This document shows, piece by piece, positions 27,765 through 35,817 of a stretch of 64,000 bases of DNA. The stretch lies in NCBI RefSeq assembly GCF_029525555.1, contig NZ_JAPDHZ010000002.1, positions 1,835,868 through 1,899,867 of the forward strand. The letters run 5' to 3'. The position numbers and the translations under genes were made by a program. The DNA is from Cohnella ginsengisoli. Its GTDB lineage: Bacteria; Bacillota; Bacilli; Paenibacillales; Paenibacillaceae. The notes beneath the pieces are model-generated. The model worked only from the letters and a program-made list of their open reading frames with translations. It did no database searches and was not told the DNA's origin. Within the stretch, counting starts at the first letter, position 1. Every line of letters starts with the position of its first letter.

Positions 27765-28640
27765 TTAGCGGCCCAGCGCCCGCAGGCCCAGCGCCAGCGC
27801 GCCTGTCAGGCCGGCGTTGTCGCCGAGGCCCGGCGGCACGATGTAGCCGTCGATGCCCGCGGCCAGCGCGTCCGAGCTCACGTAGCCGTTGAGCGCCTTC
27901 AGCACCTCCGCGCGCACGAGCGGGAACAGCTGCGGCTGATGCATGACGCCGCCGCCGAGAATGACGCGCTTCGGCGACAGCATGAGCACCGCGTTGGCCA
28001 CGGCTTGGCCGATGTAGTAAGCTTCCATCGCCCAGGCTGGGTGGTCCTGCGGCAGCTCGCTGCCCGGCACCTTCCAACGGCCTTGAAGCGCCGGGCCCGC
28101 CGCGAGCCCCTCGAGACAATCCCCGTGATACGGGCAGAAGCCTTCGTATTCGTCGTCCGGATGGCGCCGCACGAGCACGTGGCCGCCTTCCGGGTGCACG
28201 AGTCCATGCACCAGCTTGCCTTCCGCGTACACGCCGACGCCGACGCCCGTGCCGATCGTGTAGTAGACGCAGCTGTCGAGCCCGGCCGCCGCGCCCCAAG
28301 TCGCTTCGCCGAGCGCGGCCGCGTTGACGTCCGTATCCCAGCCCATCGGTACGTCGAACTGCTGCTTCATGGCCGGGAGGAACGGATAGCCGGACCAACC
28401 CGGCTTCGGCGTCGTCGTCACGTAACCGTACGCGGAACTCGCCTCGTCGATATTGATCGGGCCGAAGGAGCCGATGCCGATCGACTCCACCGCCTTGTCC
28501 TTGAAATATTCGAATACTTGCGCGAGCGTCTTCTCCGGATGCTCCGTCGGGAAGCTCACCCGGTCTTCGATCGCTCCGTTCTCATTGCCGATGCCGCAGA
28601 CGAACTTGGTGCCGCCCGCTTCGATTGCCCCTATACGCAT
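27765..28640 (-). CDS. ROK-family fructokinase (ScrK/GmuE-like)
   Basis: The 291-residue protein opens MRIGAIEAGGTKFVCGIGNE, the ROK phosphate-binding start. It contains the specific fructokinase features SFGPINIDEASSAYGYVTTT, the sugar-binding and catalytic segment GWDTDVNAAALGEATWGAA, and a zinc site in HPEGGHVLVRR followed by CPYHGDCLEG. It would phosphorylate fructose or a related hexose at the cytoplasmic entry to glycolysis; GmuE of Bacillus subtilis plays this part in glucomannan use. It is the first gene of a leftward operon with the phosphodiester glycosidase-like protein and a lactonase. The RBS AGGAGG precedes the ATG. Confidence 0.92.
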   Translation of the reverse strand: MRIGAIEAGGTKFVCGIGNENGAIEDRVSFPTEHPEKTLAQVFEYFKDKAVESIGIGSFGPINIDEASSAYGYVTTTPKPGWSGYPFLPAMKQQFDVPMGWDTDVNAAALGEATWGAAAGLDSCVYYTIGTGVGVGVYAEGKLVHGLVHPEGGHVLVRRHPDDEYEGFCPYHGDCLEGLAAGPALQGRWKVPGSELPQDHPAWAMEAYYIGQAVANAVLMLSPKRVILGGGVMHQPQLFPLVRAEVLKALNGYVSSDALAAGIDGYIVPPGLGDNAGLTGALALGLRALGR

Positions 28641-28744
28641 GAAAATCGGTTCCTCCTATGTATCTGCTCTATGTCCATTTTACTCTGAACCGATCGCCTA
28701 GCACAACGAAGCGCGGCGGCTCCGTTTGCCAGACCTTCGTCTAA

Positions 28745-28784
28745 TGGCCGAAAAACGCGAAAAGAGCCCTGCGCAAGGGCTCTC
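28745..28784 (-). terminator. Terminator after the DUF3052 gene
   Basis: AGAGCCC and GGGCTCT pair around TGCGCAA (28763-28783). Read leftwards the stem is followed by TTTTCGCGTTTTT. It ends the leftward transcript of the DUF3052 gene before the ROK operon. Confidence 0.75.
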
Positions 28785-28810
28785 TTCCGTTCACATTAAG
28801 GGCGCGCAAG

Positions 28811-29308
28811 TCATCTGGCCCCTGCGGATGCCAACAGGCTCTCTCTCCGATCGGGCCAGCCGACCGCCATGGCGTGCGGAACGACTGCAAACCCGGTCGA
28901 CCTGGGACGTCCCTTTTTCCGAAACACGAACTTGCGGCCCGTCCATGTCTCGTCGATCTCGCAGTCCTTGACCCCGGAGAGGCCGCATGCCATGCCGATC
29001 TTCGCGACCGCTTCATCGCCGATATCGGTATGGGGCATCGCGCAAGCTTTGGGCCAGGACACCCAGAGCATGCCTCTTGGCGACAGGTGCTTGGTCAGCA
29101 GAGGCACGCGCATGTCCAAGTCCGCCTGCGTCTTGACGAATAAATGAATAAAGTCGATCGGCCCTTCCGGCGAATCCAAAAACCGTATGCCCGCCGGCGA
29201 CGGACCAAGCGAATTCAAGTAAATAAGAGATGCGCCTTCGAAATAGAGCCGTTGGTAGGGCCGAAGCCCCAGCCTCTCGGAGAGGGGTTTGGTCGAATAG
29301 CGGGACAC
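28811..29308 (-). CDS. DUF3052-family protein
   Basis: The sequence SRYSTKPLSERLGLRP at the start, a central FIHLFVKTQADLDMRVPLL, then GMLWVSWPKACAMPHTDIG and VKDCEIDETWTGRKFVFRK follow the order and spacing of DUF3052 proteins, small cytoplasmic proteins of unknown function in which the W-V-S-W-P-K motif is the hallmark. I chose GTG 29306-29308 because AAGGAGG sits seven bases upstream; reading further up adds residues without a start signal. The C-terminus carries about 30 basic residues past the conserved region. It stands alone between the helicase gene and a terminator. Confidence 0.75.
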   Translation of the reverse strand: MSRYSTKPLSERLGLRPYQRLYFEGASLIYLNSLGPSPAGIRFLDSPEGPIDFIHLFVKTQADLDMRVPLLTKHLSPRGMLWVSWPKACAMPHTDIGDEAVAKIGMACGLSGVKDCEIDETWTGRKFVFRKKGRPRSTGFAVVPHAMAVGWPDRRESLLASAGAR

Positions 29309-29399
29309 GCGAAGTCCTCCTTCTCGTCTGCTTCCCCCTATCATAGCCCAATCCGCCGCCGTCTTCAGTCACTCGTGTCGTCCCGACGGTCACCGAATA

Positions 29400-29417
29400 C
29401 CGTGACTCCGGTCACGG
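29400..29417. promoter_or_regulatory. GTGAC/GTCAC palindrome downstream of the helicase gene
   Basis: CCGTGAC-TCCG-GTCACGG is a perfect 7-bp inverted repeat in the 126-base gap between the helicase stop and the DUF3052 start, with further GTCAC copies at its sides. It could be an operator for the DUF3052 gene or an extragenic palindrome; no T-run follows, so it is not a typical terminator. Confidence 0.35.
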
Positions 29418-29434
29418 CTCGTCACGGCGCCTTG

Positions 29435-31849
29435 TCATGTGACCCGCTGCTTGACCGGCTTCAAAAGCCCCATCTCCATGCACACCTGCGTGAGCAGCTT
29501 TTTGTCTCCCTCGGCGAACGACACGCGGATCGCCTCCGCGTCCGCCGACAGAACGACCCCGGGCCCGAACGTTCGGTGCGATACGTGCGCGCCGGGCTTC
29601 AAGTACGCGGGCAGCTCGCCCTGCCAGGCCGTAGCTGCGGACACCGCAGTCTGCGCGAGCCGCCCTCCGACGCCGGCGCCTGCGGACAGCGACGATCCTC
29701 GCGGAACGCCCCCGGTTCCGGCGTATCCTGCTTGTCCGGTGCGTCCCGCGTATACGGAGCGCCCTTCGTGTCCGGCGCGGCCTGCGCCGCCCAAGCCCGT
29801 CGGAAGACCGGCAGCAGTCCGTCCTCCTGCGCCTTCGGACGTTGCCGCCCCGAAGCTGCGAACCGCCGTCATGAAGCGCGACTCCTTGATCGCCGCGCCA
29901 TCCTTCTTCTGGTACGCGATCAGCTCCAAATGCCGCTTCGCGCGCGTCATGCCGACATAGAACAGGCGCACGGCCTCCTCCATGTCGGCGGCGTCGCCTT
30001 TGTCGTACTTTTTAATGTCGTCGTTCGAAGGGATCACGCCTTCCGCGAGGTCGATCATGTATACGCGATCGAACTCGAGCCCCTTGGCGCTGTGAAACGT
30101 CGACAGCGTGACCGCGTCCGGGTCGCGGCTGCGGGACTTGGCGCTGCGCAGCAGCGTCTCGAGATACTTCAGCCGCTCCGCGAAGTCCGTCATCGACGCG
30201 AGACCGTCGGCGATATCCTCGAGCGTGTTCAGCACGCCGAGCAGCATCTCCTGCCGGAAGCCGAACCGCTCGCACAGCCGCTCGACGGCCCGCTCGTAGC
30301 CGAGATTGAAACGGATCGTGCGGATCGCCTGCCGGGCGTTCATCGCCTGCATCCGTCCGAACGTATCCTTGTTTTCCCGCAGCTGCTTCACCTGGTACTC
30401 CTTGAGCGGCACCCGCTCGATGAGCGTGTCGAACACGGACGCCGCGCCGCCTCCGATGCGCAGCAGCGCCCCCATCTGCTCCCGCGTGATGTAGCCGGCC
30501 AGCTTCGGATAGATCTTCTCCAGCAGCTCGGGCCGGCGGTCCGTGTACGCCATCCGCATGAAGTTCAGCACGTCCTCGACGACCCAGTGGGAAAAGAAGC
30601 GCTTATCCCCGTCTTTCAGGTTAAACGGAATCCCGGCGCGGTCGAGCGCGTTGACGAGGACGAGCGCGGACGTATGGTTGCGGTACAGCACGGCGGTCGT
30701 GCCGGCGGAAGCCCCCGCGGCGCTCCCAGCAGCGCCGCTCGTCAGCGCCGCCGTCACGTACTTCGCCTGCGCCTTGTAGTCGGCGAGCATGCGCAGGGAG
30801 ACGCGGCCGCCGGCCGGATTTTTCGTGTACATCGCCTTGTCGTAGCGATTTTTGTTGCGCCGGATGAAGCGCGCCGCCGTCTCCACGATCTCGGGCGCCG
30901 ACCGGTAGTTGCGCTCCATCTTCAGCACCTCGGCAGCCGGATAGTGCGACTTGAAGTCGAGCAGATACCCGGGCTCCGCCCCGCGCCAGCCGTAGATGCT
31001 CTGGTCGTCGTCGGCGACGACGCACAGATTGCCGTGCGAGGCGGCGAGCAGGCCGACGATGCCGAACTGGACGAGCGAGGTGTCCTGGCTCTCGTCGGTC
31101 ATGAGGTAATCGTACCTCTGCTGGTAACGGCGAAGCAGCCGCGGGTCCTCGGACAGCGCAAGGTGGCAGACCGTCAGCATGTCGTCGAAGTCCAGCAGCA
31201 GCCGGTCGGTTCCTTCGCGCTTGTAGCGCTCGTACGCGCGCAGCAGCTTGTCCGCGTCCTTTAGCTCGCATTTCGCCTCGCTCCAGCGTTCCTCGGGCAG
31301 CATTTTATTTTTAATATAGCTAATATAGGTCGTGAGGTCCTCCATCTGATCCTCGGTCAGATTGCCGCCGCCGGTCATCGATCGGTAGAGCTGCCGCAGG
31401 ATCGGCTTCTTGTGCAGCACCGGCAGGTCCGCCGCCCGCAGCTCGTCCTCTTCCTCCTGCTCGATCTCGCCCTCGATGAGCTGATAGGCTTCGCTCCGCG
31501 CCCGGTAGTACGCGCGCACCACCTCGAACGCGAAGCTGTGGATCGTCGAAAAGCCGACTTTGGCGCCGGAGAGTTCGGGGAACAGCGCCGCGAACCGCTC
31601 CGACATGTCCCGCGCCGAGGCCCGGCTGAACGTGACCGCTTTGATCCGCGCCGGGTTGACCCCCTTTTCCGAGATTAAATATCCCGTCCGCATCATCAGC
31701 GTCGTCGTCTTGCCAGAACCGGGCGATGCCAGCAGAAGAAGCGGCCCCTCGGTATGAAGGACCGCTTGCTTCTGGACTTTATTCAGTTGAACGCCGGCTT
31801 CCCGCCGCTTGCGCCCGAAAAATCGTTCGTGGTTCGTCATCGTATTCAT
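29435..31849 (-). CDS. UvrD/PcrA-like superfamily 1A DNA helicase
   Basis: About 804 residues with all SF1A motifs in order. Walker A is ASPGSGKTTTL; Ia is TFSRASARDMSERF; STIHSFAFEVVRAY follows; II is LMTDESQDTSLVQFG, where the usual D-E-x-Q is DESQ; III is VVADDDQSIYGWRGAEP; IV is MERNYRSAPEIV; V is LSTFHSAKGLEFDRVYMIDL; VI is RLFYVGMTRAKRHLELIAY. After a Gly/Ala/Arg-rich linker, a C-terminal tudor-like end carries HRTFGPGVVLSADAEAIRVS, as in PcrA. It unwinds DNA for repair or restart; it is probably a UvrD paralogue rather than the housekeeping PcrA, since no ligA/pcrB neighbours exist. Start ATG 31847-31849 or ATG 31838-31840 (TNHERFFGRKRR). A TATAAT lies only seven bases upstream of the first, so translation may begin at the second or be nearly leaderless. 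Confidence 0.9.
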   Translation of the reverse strand: MNTMTNHERFFGRKRREAGVQLNKVQKQAVLHTEGPLLLLASPGSGKTTTLMMRTGYLISEKGVNPARIKAVTFSRASARDMSERFAALFPELSGAKVGFSTIHSFAFEVVRAYYRARSEAYQLIEGEIEQEEEDELRAADLPVLHKKPILRQLYRSMTGGGNLTEDQMEDLTTYISYIKNKMLPEERWSEAKCELKDADKLLRAYERYKREGTDRLLLDFDDMLTVCHLALSEDPRLLRRYQQRYDYLMTDESQDTSLVQFGIVGLLAASHGNLCVVADDDQSIYGWRGAEPGYLLDFKSHYPAAEVLKMERNYRSAPEIVETAARFIRRNKNRYDKAMYTKNPAGGRVSLRMLADYKAQAKYVTAALTSGAAGSAAGASAGTTAVLYRNHTSALVLVNALDRAGIPFNLKDGDKRFFSHWVVEDVLNFMRMAYTDRRPELLEKIYPKLAGYITREQMGALLRIGGGAASVFDTLIERVPLKEYQVKQLRENKDTFGRMQAMNARQAIRTIRFNLGYERAVERLCERFGFRQEMLLGVLNTLEDIADGLASMTDFAERLKYLETLLRSAKSRSRDPDAVTLSTFHSAKGLEFDRVYMIDLAEGVIPSNDDIKKYDKGDAADMEEAVRLFYVGMTRAKRHLELIAYQKKDGAAIKESRFMTAVRSFGAATSEGAGGRTAAGLPTGLGGAGRAGHEGRSVYAGRTGQAGYAGTGGVPRGSSLSAGAGVGGRLAQTAVSAATAWQGELPAYLKPGAHVSHRTFGPGVVLSADAEAIRVSFAEGDKKLLTQVCMEMGLLKPVKQRVT

Positions 31850-31989
31850 AGACCGATTATAGCATGAACGGCCGGAGAACCAGAACGTCTGATCGTAAAA
31901 TTTAAAGCTGCCGGTATCTGGAATCGTGCCGGATCGGCTGCCCAGCATCCTAAGCAGCCTCGCAGTCAACAGCGTCTAGCGCACCTGTT

Positions 31990-33074
31990 TTATTCGCTGG
32001 CGAACGCCGCGAAGCGGACGCATACCGGCTTGGATACGCGCAGCTCGCTGCCGGTGGGCAGCAGCTTGCCGGTGTCCGCGTCGCGGCTGAAGGTCACGAT
32101 ATGGTTGCCGTCCCGGTTGGCGACGAGCACGAACCGGCCGTCCGGGGAGACCGCGAAGTTGCGCGGATGCCCGCCGAGCGTCGGCGCGTATTCGACCGGC
32201 TCCAGCAAGCCGTTGTTCGGGTCGATGCGGCAGACGACGAGGCTGTCGTGCCCGCGATTGGAGCCGTACAGGAACTTGCCGTCCGGGGGAAAGGTGGATA
32301 TCCGCGCAGGCGTTGTCGCCCTCGAACGAATCGGGCAGCGTAGAGATCGTCTGGACAACCGCTAAACTACCGTTCTCGGCGTCGTACGCGTACACGGTAA
32401 GCGTGCTGTTCAATTCGTTAATCCCATATCCGAAAGGAAGCTGCGGGTGGAACGCGAAGTGGCGCGGTCCCGAGCCGGGCGCGACGTCGGTCTCGCTATG
32501 GCGAGTCAGACTGCGGCTTGACAGATCGAGCTTGTAAAGGAACACCTTGTCGAGTCCCAGATCGGATACGGCGGCGTACCGGTTGTCGCGGTCGACGATG
32601 ACCGAGTGAACCCGTGCCTGGCTCTGGACGGGCAGCGCGCTCGCTCCCTCGTGCCGGTGAATCTCGAGCGTCGGCCCGATGCGGCCGTCGTCTTCGGCAG
32701 CGGAAACGCCGAACAGACCGCCGTGATAGCTCGCCGTCATGACGAGCCCCTTCGTCCGGTCGAGCGCGATATGGCAAGCCGTCGCGGGGGATCGTCTGCG
32801 CTTCGTCCAGTTTATGCAGCCGCCCCTCCTTCGGGGAGAACCGATACGCTGCGGCCGCGCCGCGGCGCGTGCCTCCGGCGTCTTTGATTTCCGTGAGCGA
32901 GTAAATCGTGCGGCTGTCTTCGTTCACGGAGAGGAACGTCGGATTCTGCAGTCCGTCCGCTTGGTCGAGCAGCGTCAATGCGCCGGTGCGCGCGTCGTAA
33001 GCGCAGGCGTACAAGCCTGGCCCGTCCGCGTCCGCATAGGAACCGATAAAGGCATATGTTCGAGTGGCCGTCAA
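31990..33074 (-). CDS. Second lactonase-family beta-propeller protein, two frameshifts at G5 tracts
   Basis: Three frames join into a protein of about 361 residues homologous to the lactonase at 25724. The first reads TYAFIGSYADADGPGLYACA to EAQTIP. After a shift at GGGGG 32786-32790 it continues ATACHIALDRTKGLVMTASY, GSGPRHFAFHPQLPFGYGIN and SLAVVQTISTLPDSFEGDN. After GGGGG at 32285-32289 it ends DGKFLYGSNRGHDSLVVCRI to VCVRFAAFASE. Removing one base at each tract restores the frame. The start is TTG 33072-33074, eight bases after GGAGG. It is the next gene downstream of the 51-bp array and MFS gene on the same strand, upstream of the helicase end. It probably hydrolyses a sugar lactone. Confidence 0.82.
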
Positions 33075-33186
33075 GGCAAGGCACCTCCAAGTTTTGCGAC
33101 GCTAGTCGCGCTTGGCCTGCATTTTAACACGATTCGCGAGTGAAAGCACGCGGGGATGCGCGATGGCAGGGCTGTCCCGAATACAG

Positions 33187-33536
33187 GAGCTAAGGGGAAA
33201 GGCATGTTATTTGCGGTTGTTACGACGTTTGAGGAGCGGCGCCAAGGCGCGGAGTTGTTGCCGGATAGGACTTGTCTGCCGGAGGAGCGGCGCCAAGGCG
33301 CGGAGTTGTTGCCGGATAGGACTTGTCTGCCGGAGGAGGGGCGCTAAGGTGCGGTGTTGTTGCCGGATAAGACTAGTCTGCCGGAGGAGGGGCGCCAAGG
33401 CGCGGAGTTGTTGCCGGATAGGACTAGTCTGCCGGAGGAGCGGCGCCAAGGTACGAAGTTATTCCCGGATAGGACTAGTCTGCCGGAGGAGCGGCGCCAA
33501 GGCGCGGAGTTGTTCGCGGATAGGACTTCCTCCCCG
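33187..33536. repeat. Tandem array of six 51-bp units plus a degenerate leading unit (array B)
   Basis: Exact 51-bp spacing: units start with GAGGAGCGG or GAGGAGGGG at 33231, 33282, 33333, 33384, 33435 and 33486. Each carries GCGCCAAGGCGC (a hairpin) and then TTGTTGCCGGATAGGACTT. The two first units are identical. A diverged unit precedes (about 33187-33230). The short core GGAC-TT-GTCT of units 1-2 is replaced by AGAC-TA-GTCT or GGAC-TA-GTCT in units 3-5, so pairing is kept. Both strands stay open in a 17-residue periodic frame only because 51 is a multiple of three. It lies between the MFS gene (which ends at its right) and the second lactonase gene. Confidence 0.9.
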
Positions 33537-33545
33537 GGCCGGACG

Positions 33546-33593
33546 AAAAAAAGAGCCGAGACCGCCTGCGCGACCTTGGCCCTTCCTCTGCTC
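33546..33593 (-). terminator. Terminator after the MFS exporter gene
   Basis: Read leftwards, GAGCAGAG pairs imperfectly with CTCGGCTC around a long GC-rich loop, followed by seven T residues. It begins four bases past the MFS stop codon. Confidence 0.6.
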
Positions 33594-33597
33594 CGCG

Positions 33598-34866
33598 TTA
33601 CATCGCGTCGCTCTTGCTCGCGGCCGACACCTTCCGGCCTTCGCGGCTTCCCGCCCAGTAGATGAGCGAGGACAACAGGACGACGACCGCCATCGCCGCG
33701 AACATCGTCCGGCCGCCGTATTCGCCGAGGAGCCACCCGCCGGCCCATGGACCGATGAACTGGCCGAGATTGGTGAACGTCTGCGCGCCGTAGTACGCGC
33801 CTCGCAGATGCTCGGGGGCCAGCCTGTCCAGCAGCATCGTGGCCGCCGGGTAGTTCAGGATCTCCCCGACGGTAAACAAAATCATCGCGACGACCTGCAG
33901 CGCGAACGTCTCGGCGCAGCCGATGCCGGCGAGGCCGAGCGCGAAAAACAGGTTGCCCGCATACAGCGCGAACAGAGGCGGACGCTTGTTCGCCAGCCAG
34001 CCGAGCGGGATCTGGAGCGCGATGACGGTGACCGCGTTGATCGTCAGCAGGTAGCCGAACATCCGATCCCCGTGGCCGAACACCCGGTCCAGGTGCGGCG
34101 CCATGTTGCCGAACAGCTGGCTGTACCCGATGCCCACGACGATGCCGCCAAGCAGGAACAATTGCAGCGCGCCGTCTCGCATAATGACGCGTCCCGCATC
34201 CGCGATCGTCGCCTTCGCCGCCTGTTTGCCGTCTTCGATGTCCTTGATGCCGAAGCCGATCATCATGAAGTAGAGCGTGACTGCGTAGGCGAGATAAATG
34301 GCTCCCGTGATGATAAAAGCGAGCCCGCCGTTGCCGAGACCGAGCCAGACGCCGAGCACAGGCCCGATCGCGACGCCGACGTTGGCCATCAGGTAGCGCA
34401 TAGAGAATACTTTCATCCGGCGGTCCTTAGGGGTGAGGTCGGCCATGAGCACCTGGGACACCGGCTCGAACCAGGAGCGGCACAAGCCGTTCATCAGGCT
34501 GAGCAGCAGCAGGACGGCCGGCGAGTCGGTCAGCGCGAAGCCGACGAACACGCCGCTCCATGCGAACAACGAGGTGAACATGACCAAGCGGCGGCTGTAC
34601 CGGTCGGACAGCGCCCCGCCGAGGAAGCCGCCGAACGTGGCGGCCAGCGCGCCGGCGCCCACGATAAATCCGATACCGCCCGGTCCCATGTCCGTATGCG
34701 CGGCGAGATACAGCGCGAGAAACGGCATGCTCATGGAAGTGGCGACGCGGGCGATCATATGACCGATCAGCAGCGAGAATACGATAGGGTGATAGGAGGC
34801 TAAAAATCCGCGAAGTCTGTTCAACGCAAGCTGCACCACGATTCTGCGATAGTAAGCTTCTATCAT
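33598..34866 (-). CDS. MFS transporter, 12 membrane helices (multidrug-efflux type)
   Basis: About 422 residues with 11-12 hydrophobic segments. The MFS loop 2-3 motif appears as GGALSDRYSRRLVMFTS and motif C-like glycines as GPVLGVWLGLG. LAPEHLRGAYYGAQTFTNLG near helix 11 is typical of Bacillus YttB/MdtG-type exporters, inner membrane proton antiporters. Substrate unknown. Start: ATG 34864-34866 (MIEAYYRR) is chosen because the upstream in-frame TTG at 34917 lies inside a repeated operator-like sequence; no strong RBS precedes either. A tandem 19-bp repeat just upstream suggests regulation by a dedicated repressor, not encoded next door. Confidence 0.85.
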   Translation of the reverse strand: MIEAYYRRIVVQLALNRLRGFLASYHPIVFSLLIGHMIARVATSMSMPFLALYLAAHTDMGPGGIGFIVGAGALAATFGGFLGGALSDRYSRRLVMFTSLFAWSGVFVGFALTDSPAVLLLLSLMNGLCRSWFEPVSQVLMADLTPKDRRMKVFSMRYLMANVGVAIGPVLGVWLGLGNGGLAFIITGAIYLAYAVTLYFMMIGFGIKDIEDGKQAAKATIADAGRVIMRDGALQLFLLGGIVVGIGYSQLFGNMAPHLDRVFGHGDRMFGYLLTINAVTVIALQIPLGWLANKRPPLFALYAGNLFFALGLAGIGCAETFALQVVAMILFTVGEILNYPAATMLLDRLAPEHLRGAYYGAQTFTNLGQFIGPWAGGWLLGEYGGRTMFAAMAVVVLLSSLIYWAGSREGRKVSAASKSDAM

Positions 34867-34909
34867 AACGGATTGTCGCAGCGTTGTGGATAGGGATAAT
34901 GTTCCATTT

Positions 34910-34947
34910 TTGAACAATTGATTAATCGTTGAACGATTGATTAATAC
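34910..34947. promoter_or_regulatory. Tandem 19-bp direct repeat, operator-like, upstream of the MFS gene
   Basis: TTGAAC-A-ATTGATTAATCG (34910-34928) is followed without gap by TTGAAC-G-ATTGATTAATAC (34929-34947). Two nearly identical AT-rich copies 19 bases apart, two helical turns, in front of an efflux gene look like paired operator sites. The partner regulator is not known. Confidence 0.5.
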
Positions 34948-34980
34948 CAGCGGTTTAATCGATCTTTGTCGCCTGCCGGA

Positions 34981-35445
34981 TCATTCGATATTCATCGCCC
35001 GCAGATGGTGCTCTAAATGCAAAACGTAGTCGTCCGCCCATAGCTCGAGCGCGATCTCCGTGCCGTCCGGCCGCAAAAACGTCCACTCGCTCCCGCCCTC
35101 GGGCAAGCCTGCCCATACGTCGGCGATCCGCGTATTCAAGGCGAGCCACAGGCTCAGCACATGATCGTAGGAAGCCGCCTGGTAACGCTGTCCGCTCACC
35201 CAATCGTCCTGTGCGTACGGCGTTAAAGGCAGCGGCCGCGGCTCGATCCGGATTCGGACGAACCGCATCAGGTTGTGCAGCGCCGAGTCGCACAGATGCC
35301 CCAGTATCTCGAGCTGAGACCACTTGCCCGGTCCGGGACGCGCCTTCAGCTCTTCCTCCGACTTGTCCGCCAGCAGCAGCGGCAGCTCGCGGATCCATCC
35401 GCGCAGCCTGGCTTCGGCCTCGCGTACCGTCATCGTTTTCGTCAT
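34981..35445 (-). CDS. DinB-superfamily protein
   Basis: A 154-residue four-helix bundle protein. GPGKWSQLEILGHLCDSALH provides the first metal-binding histidine and the helix-2 pattern of the DinB_2/YfiT group. DDYVLHLEHHLRAMNIE at the C-terminus supplies the final histidine pair. The middle contains PYAQDDWVSGQRYQAASYDH. Bacillus relatives include bacillithiol-dependent transferases (BstA) and proteins of unknown use. It has no frameshift and no obvious operon partner; the 148 bases upstream show no signals of note. Confidence 0.85.
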   Translation of the reverse strand: MTKTMTVREAEARLRGWIRELPLLLADKSEEELKARPGPGKWSQLEILGHLCDSALHNLMRFVRIRIEPRPLPLTPYAQDDWVSGQRYQAASYDHVLSLWLALNTRIADVWAGLPEGGSEWTFLRPDGTEIALELWADDYVLHLEHHLRAMNIE

Positions 35446-35592
35446 TCAAGTTCGCTCCTCTTCCTTCCGGAATATGAACTTGATTGTAACGAATCGCGCG
35501 GCGTCGCGGGATGAAAGTTATCGATGGCGACAATCGATGGCGACGATCGATACAGCCGATTCGGCCGCTGCGCCGGCGCCGAGCCGCCTGCG

Positions 35593-35799
35593 TCACACCA
35601 CCCATTCCCGCACCAGAAAAACGACGCCGAGCGCGATGTTCAGCCAGCCCGAGAATTTGGCAAACTTCTCGTCCTTCCGCTGACCGGCCATCTTGCAGCG
35701 GCGCGCATCCACGAAGAGGACAAGCAGGCCGCCGAGGAACCAGATCGGAATGGAAAACGCGTAATAATTGACGCCTTGGCCGAAAATCGGCATTGCCAT
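35593..35799 (-). CDS. Small membrane protein at the end of the ger operon (CLC_0170-like)
   Basis: A 68-residue protein with two hydrophobic helices (YYAFSIPIWFLGGLLVLFV and FSGWLNIALGVVFLVREWVV) separated by a basic loop (DARRCKMAGQRKDEK). It starts at ATG 35797-35799 behind GGAGG. It lies 18 bases after the germination lipoprotein gene and is almost certainly in the same transcript. Proteins of this size and shape annotated CLC_0170 family occur beside gerA-type operons in Clostridia and Paenibacilli; the assignment is from that memory and from context. It may be a fourth subunit like GerD/GerX-type accessories. Confidence 0.65.
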   Translation of the reverse strand: MAMPIFGQGVNYYAFSIPIWFLGGLLVLFVDARRCKMAGQRKDEKFAKFSGWLNIALGVVFLVREWVV

Positions 35800-35817
35800 C
35801 GCCTCCGTGCACGCGCG

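Noticed and set aside
29144..31264. Long + strand frame opposite the helicase
   Set aside because: It mirrors the GC-rich codon positions of the helicase gene, which has all seven SF1 motifs; the + strand product has no recognisable domain and is rich in Arg and His.
33156..33449. Repeat protein of 17-residue units encoded in array B
   Set aside because: Both strands are open only because 51 is a multiple of three. There is no ribosome binding site, composition is not protein-like, and the frame ends inside the array.
33231..33536. CRISPR array
   Set aside because: Units follow one another head to tail at 51 bp with no unique spacers, and no cas genes are nearby. The same applies to 48640-49157.
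33112..34803. 563-residue + strand frame over the repeat array and MFS gene
   Set aside because: It crosses the repeats and the antisense of a clear 12-helix transporter; composition is Arg/Glu/Gln-rich with no domain.
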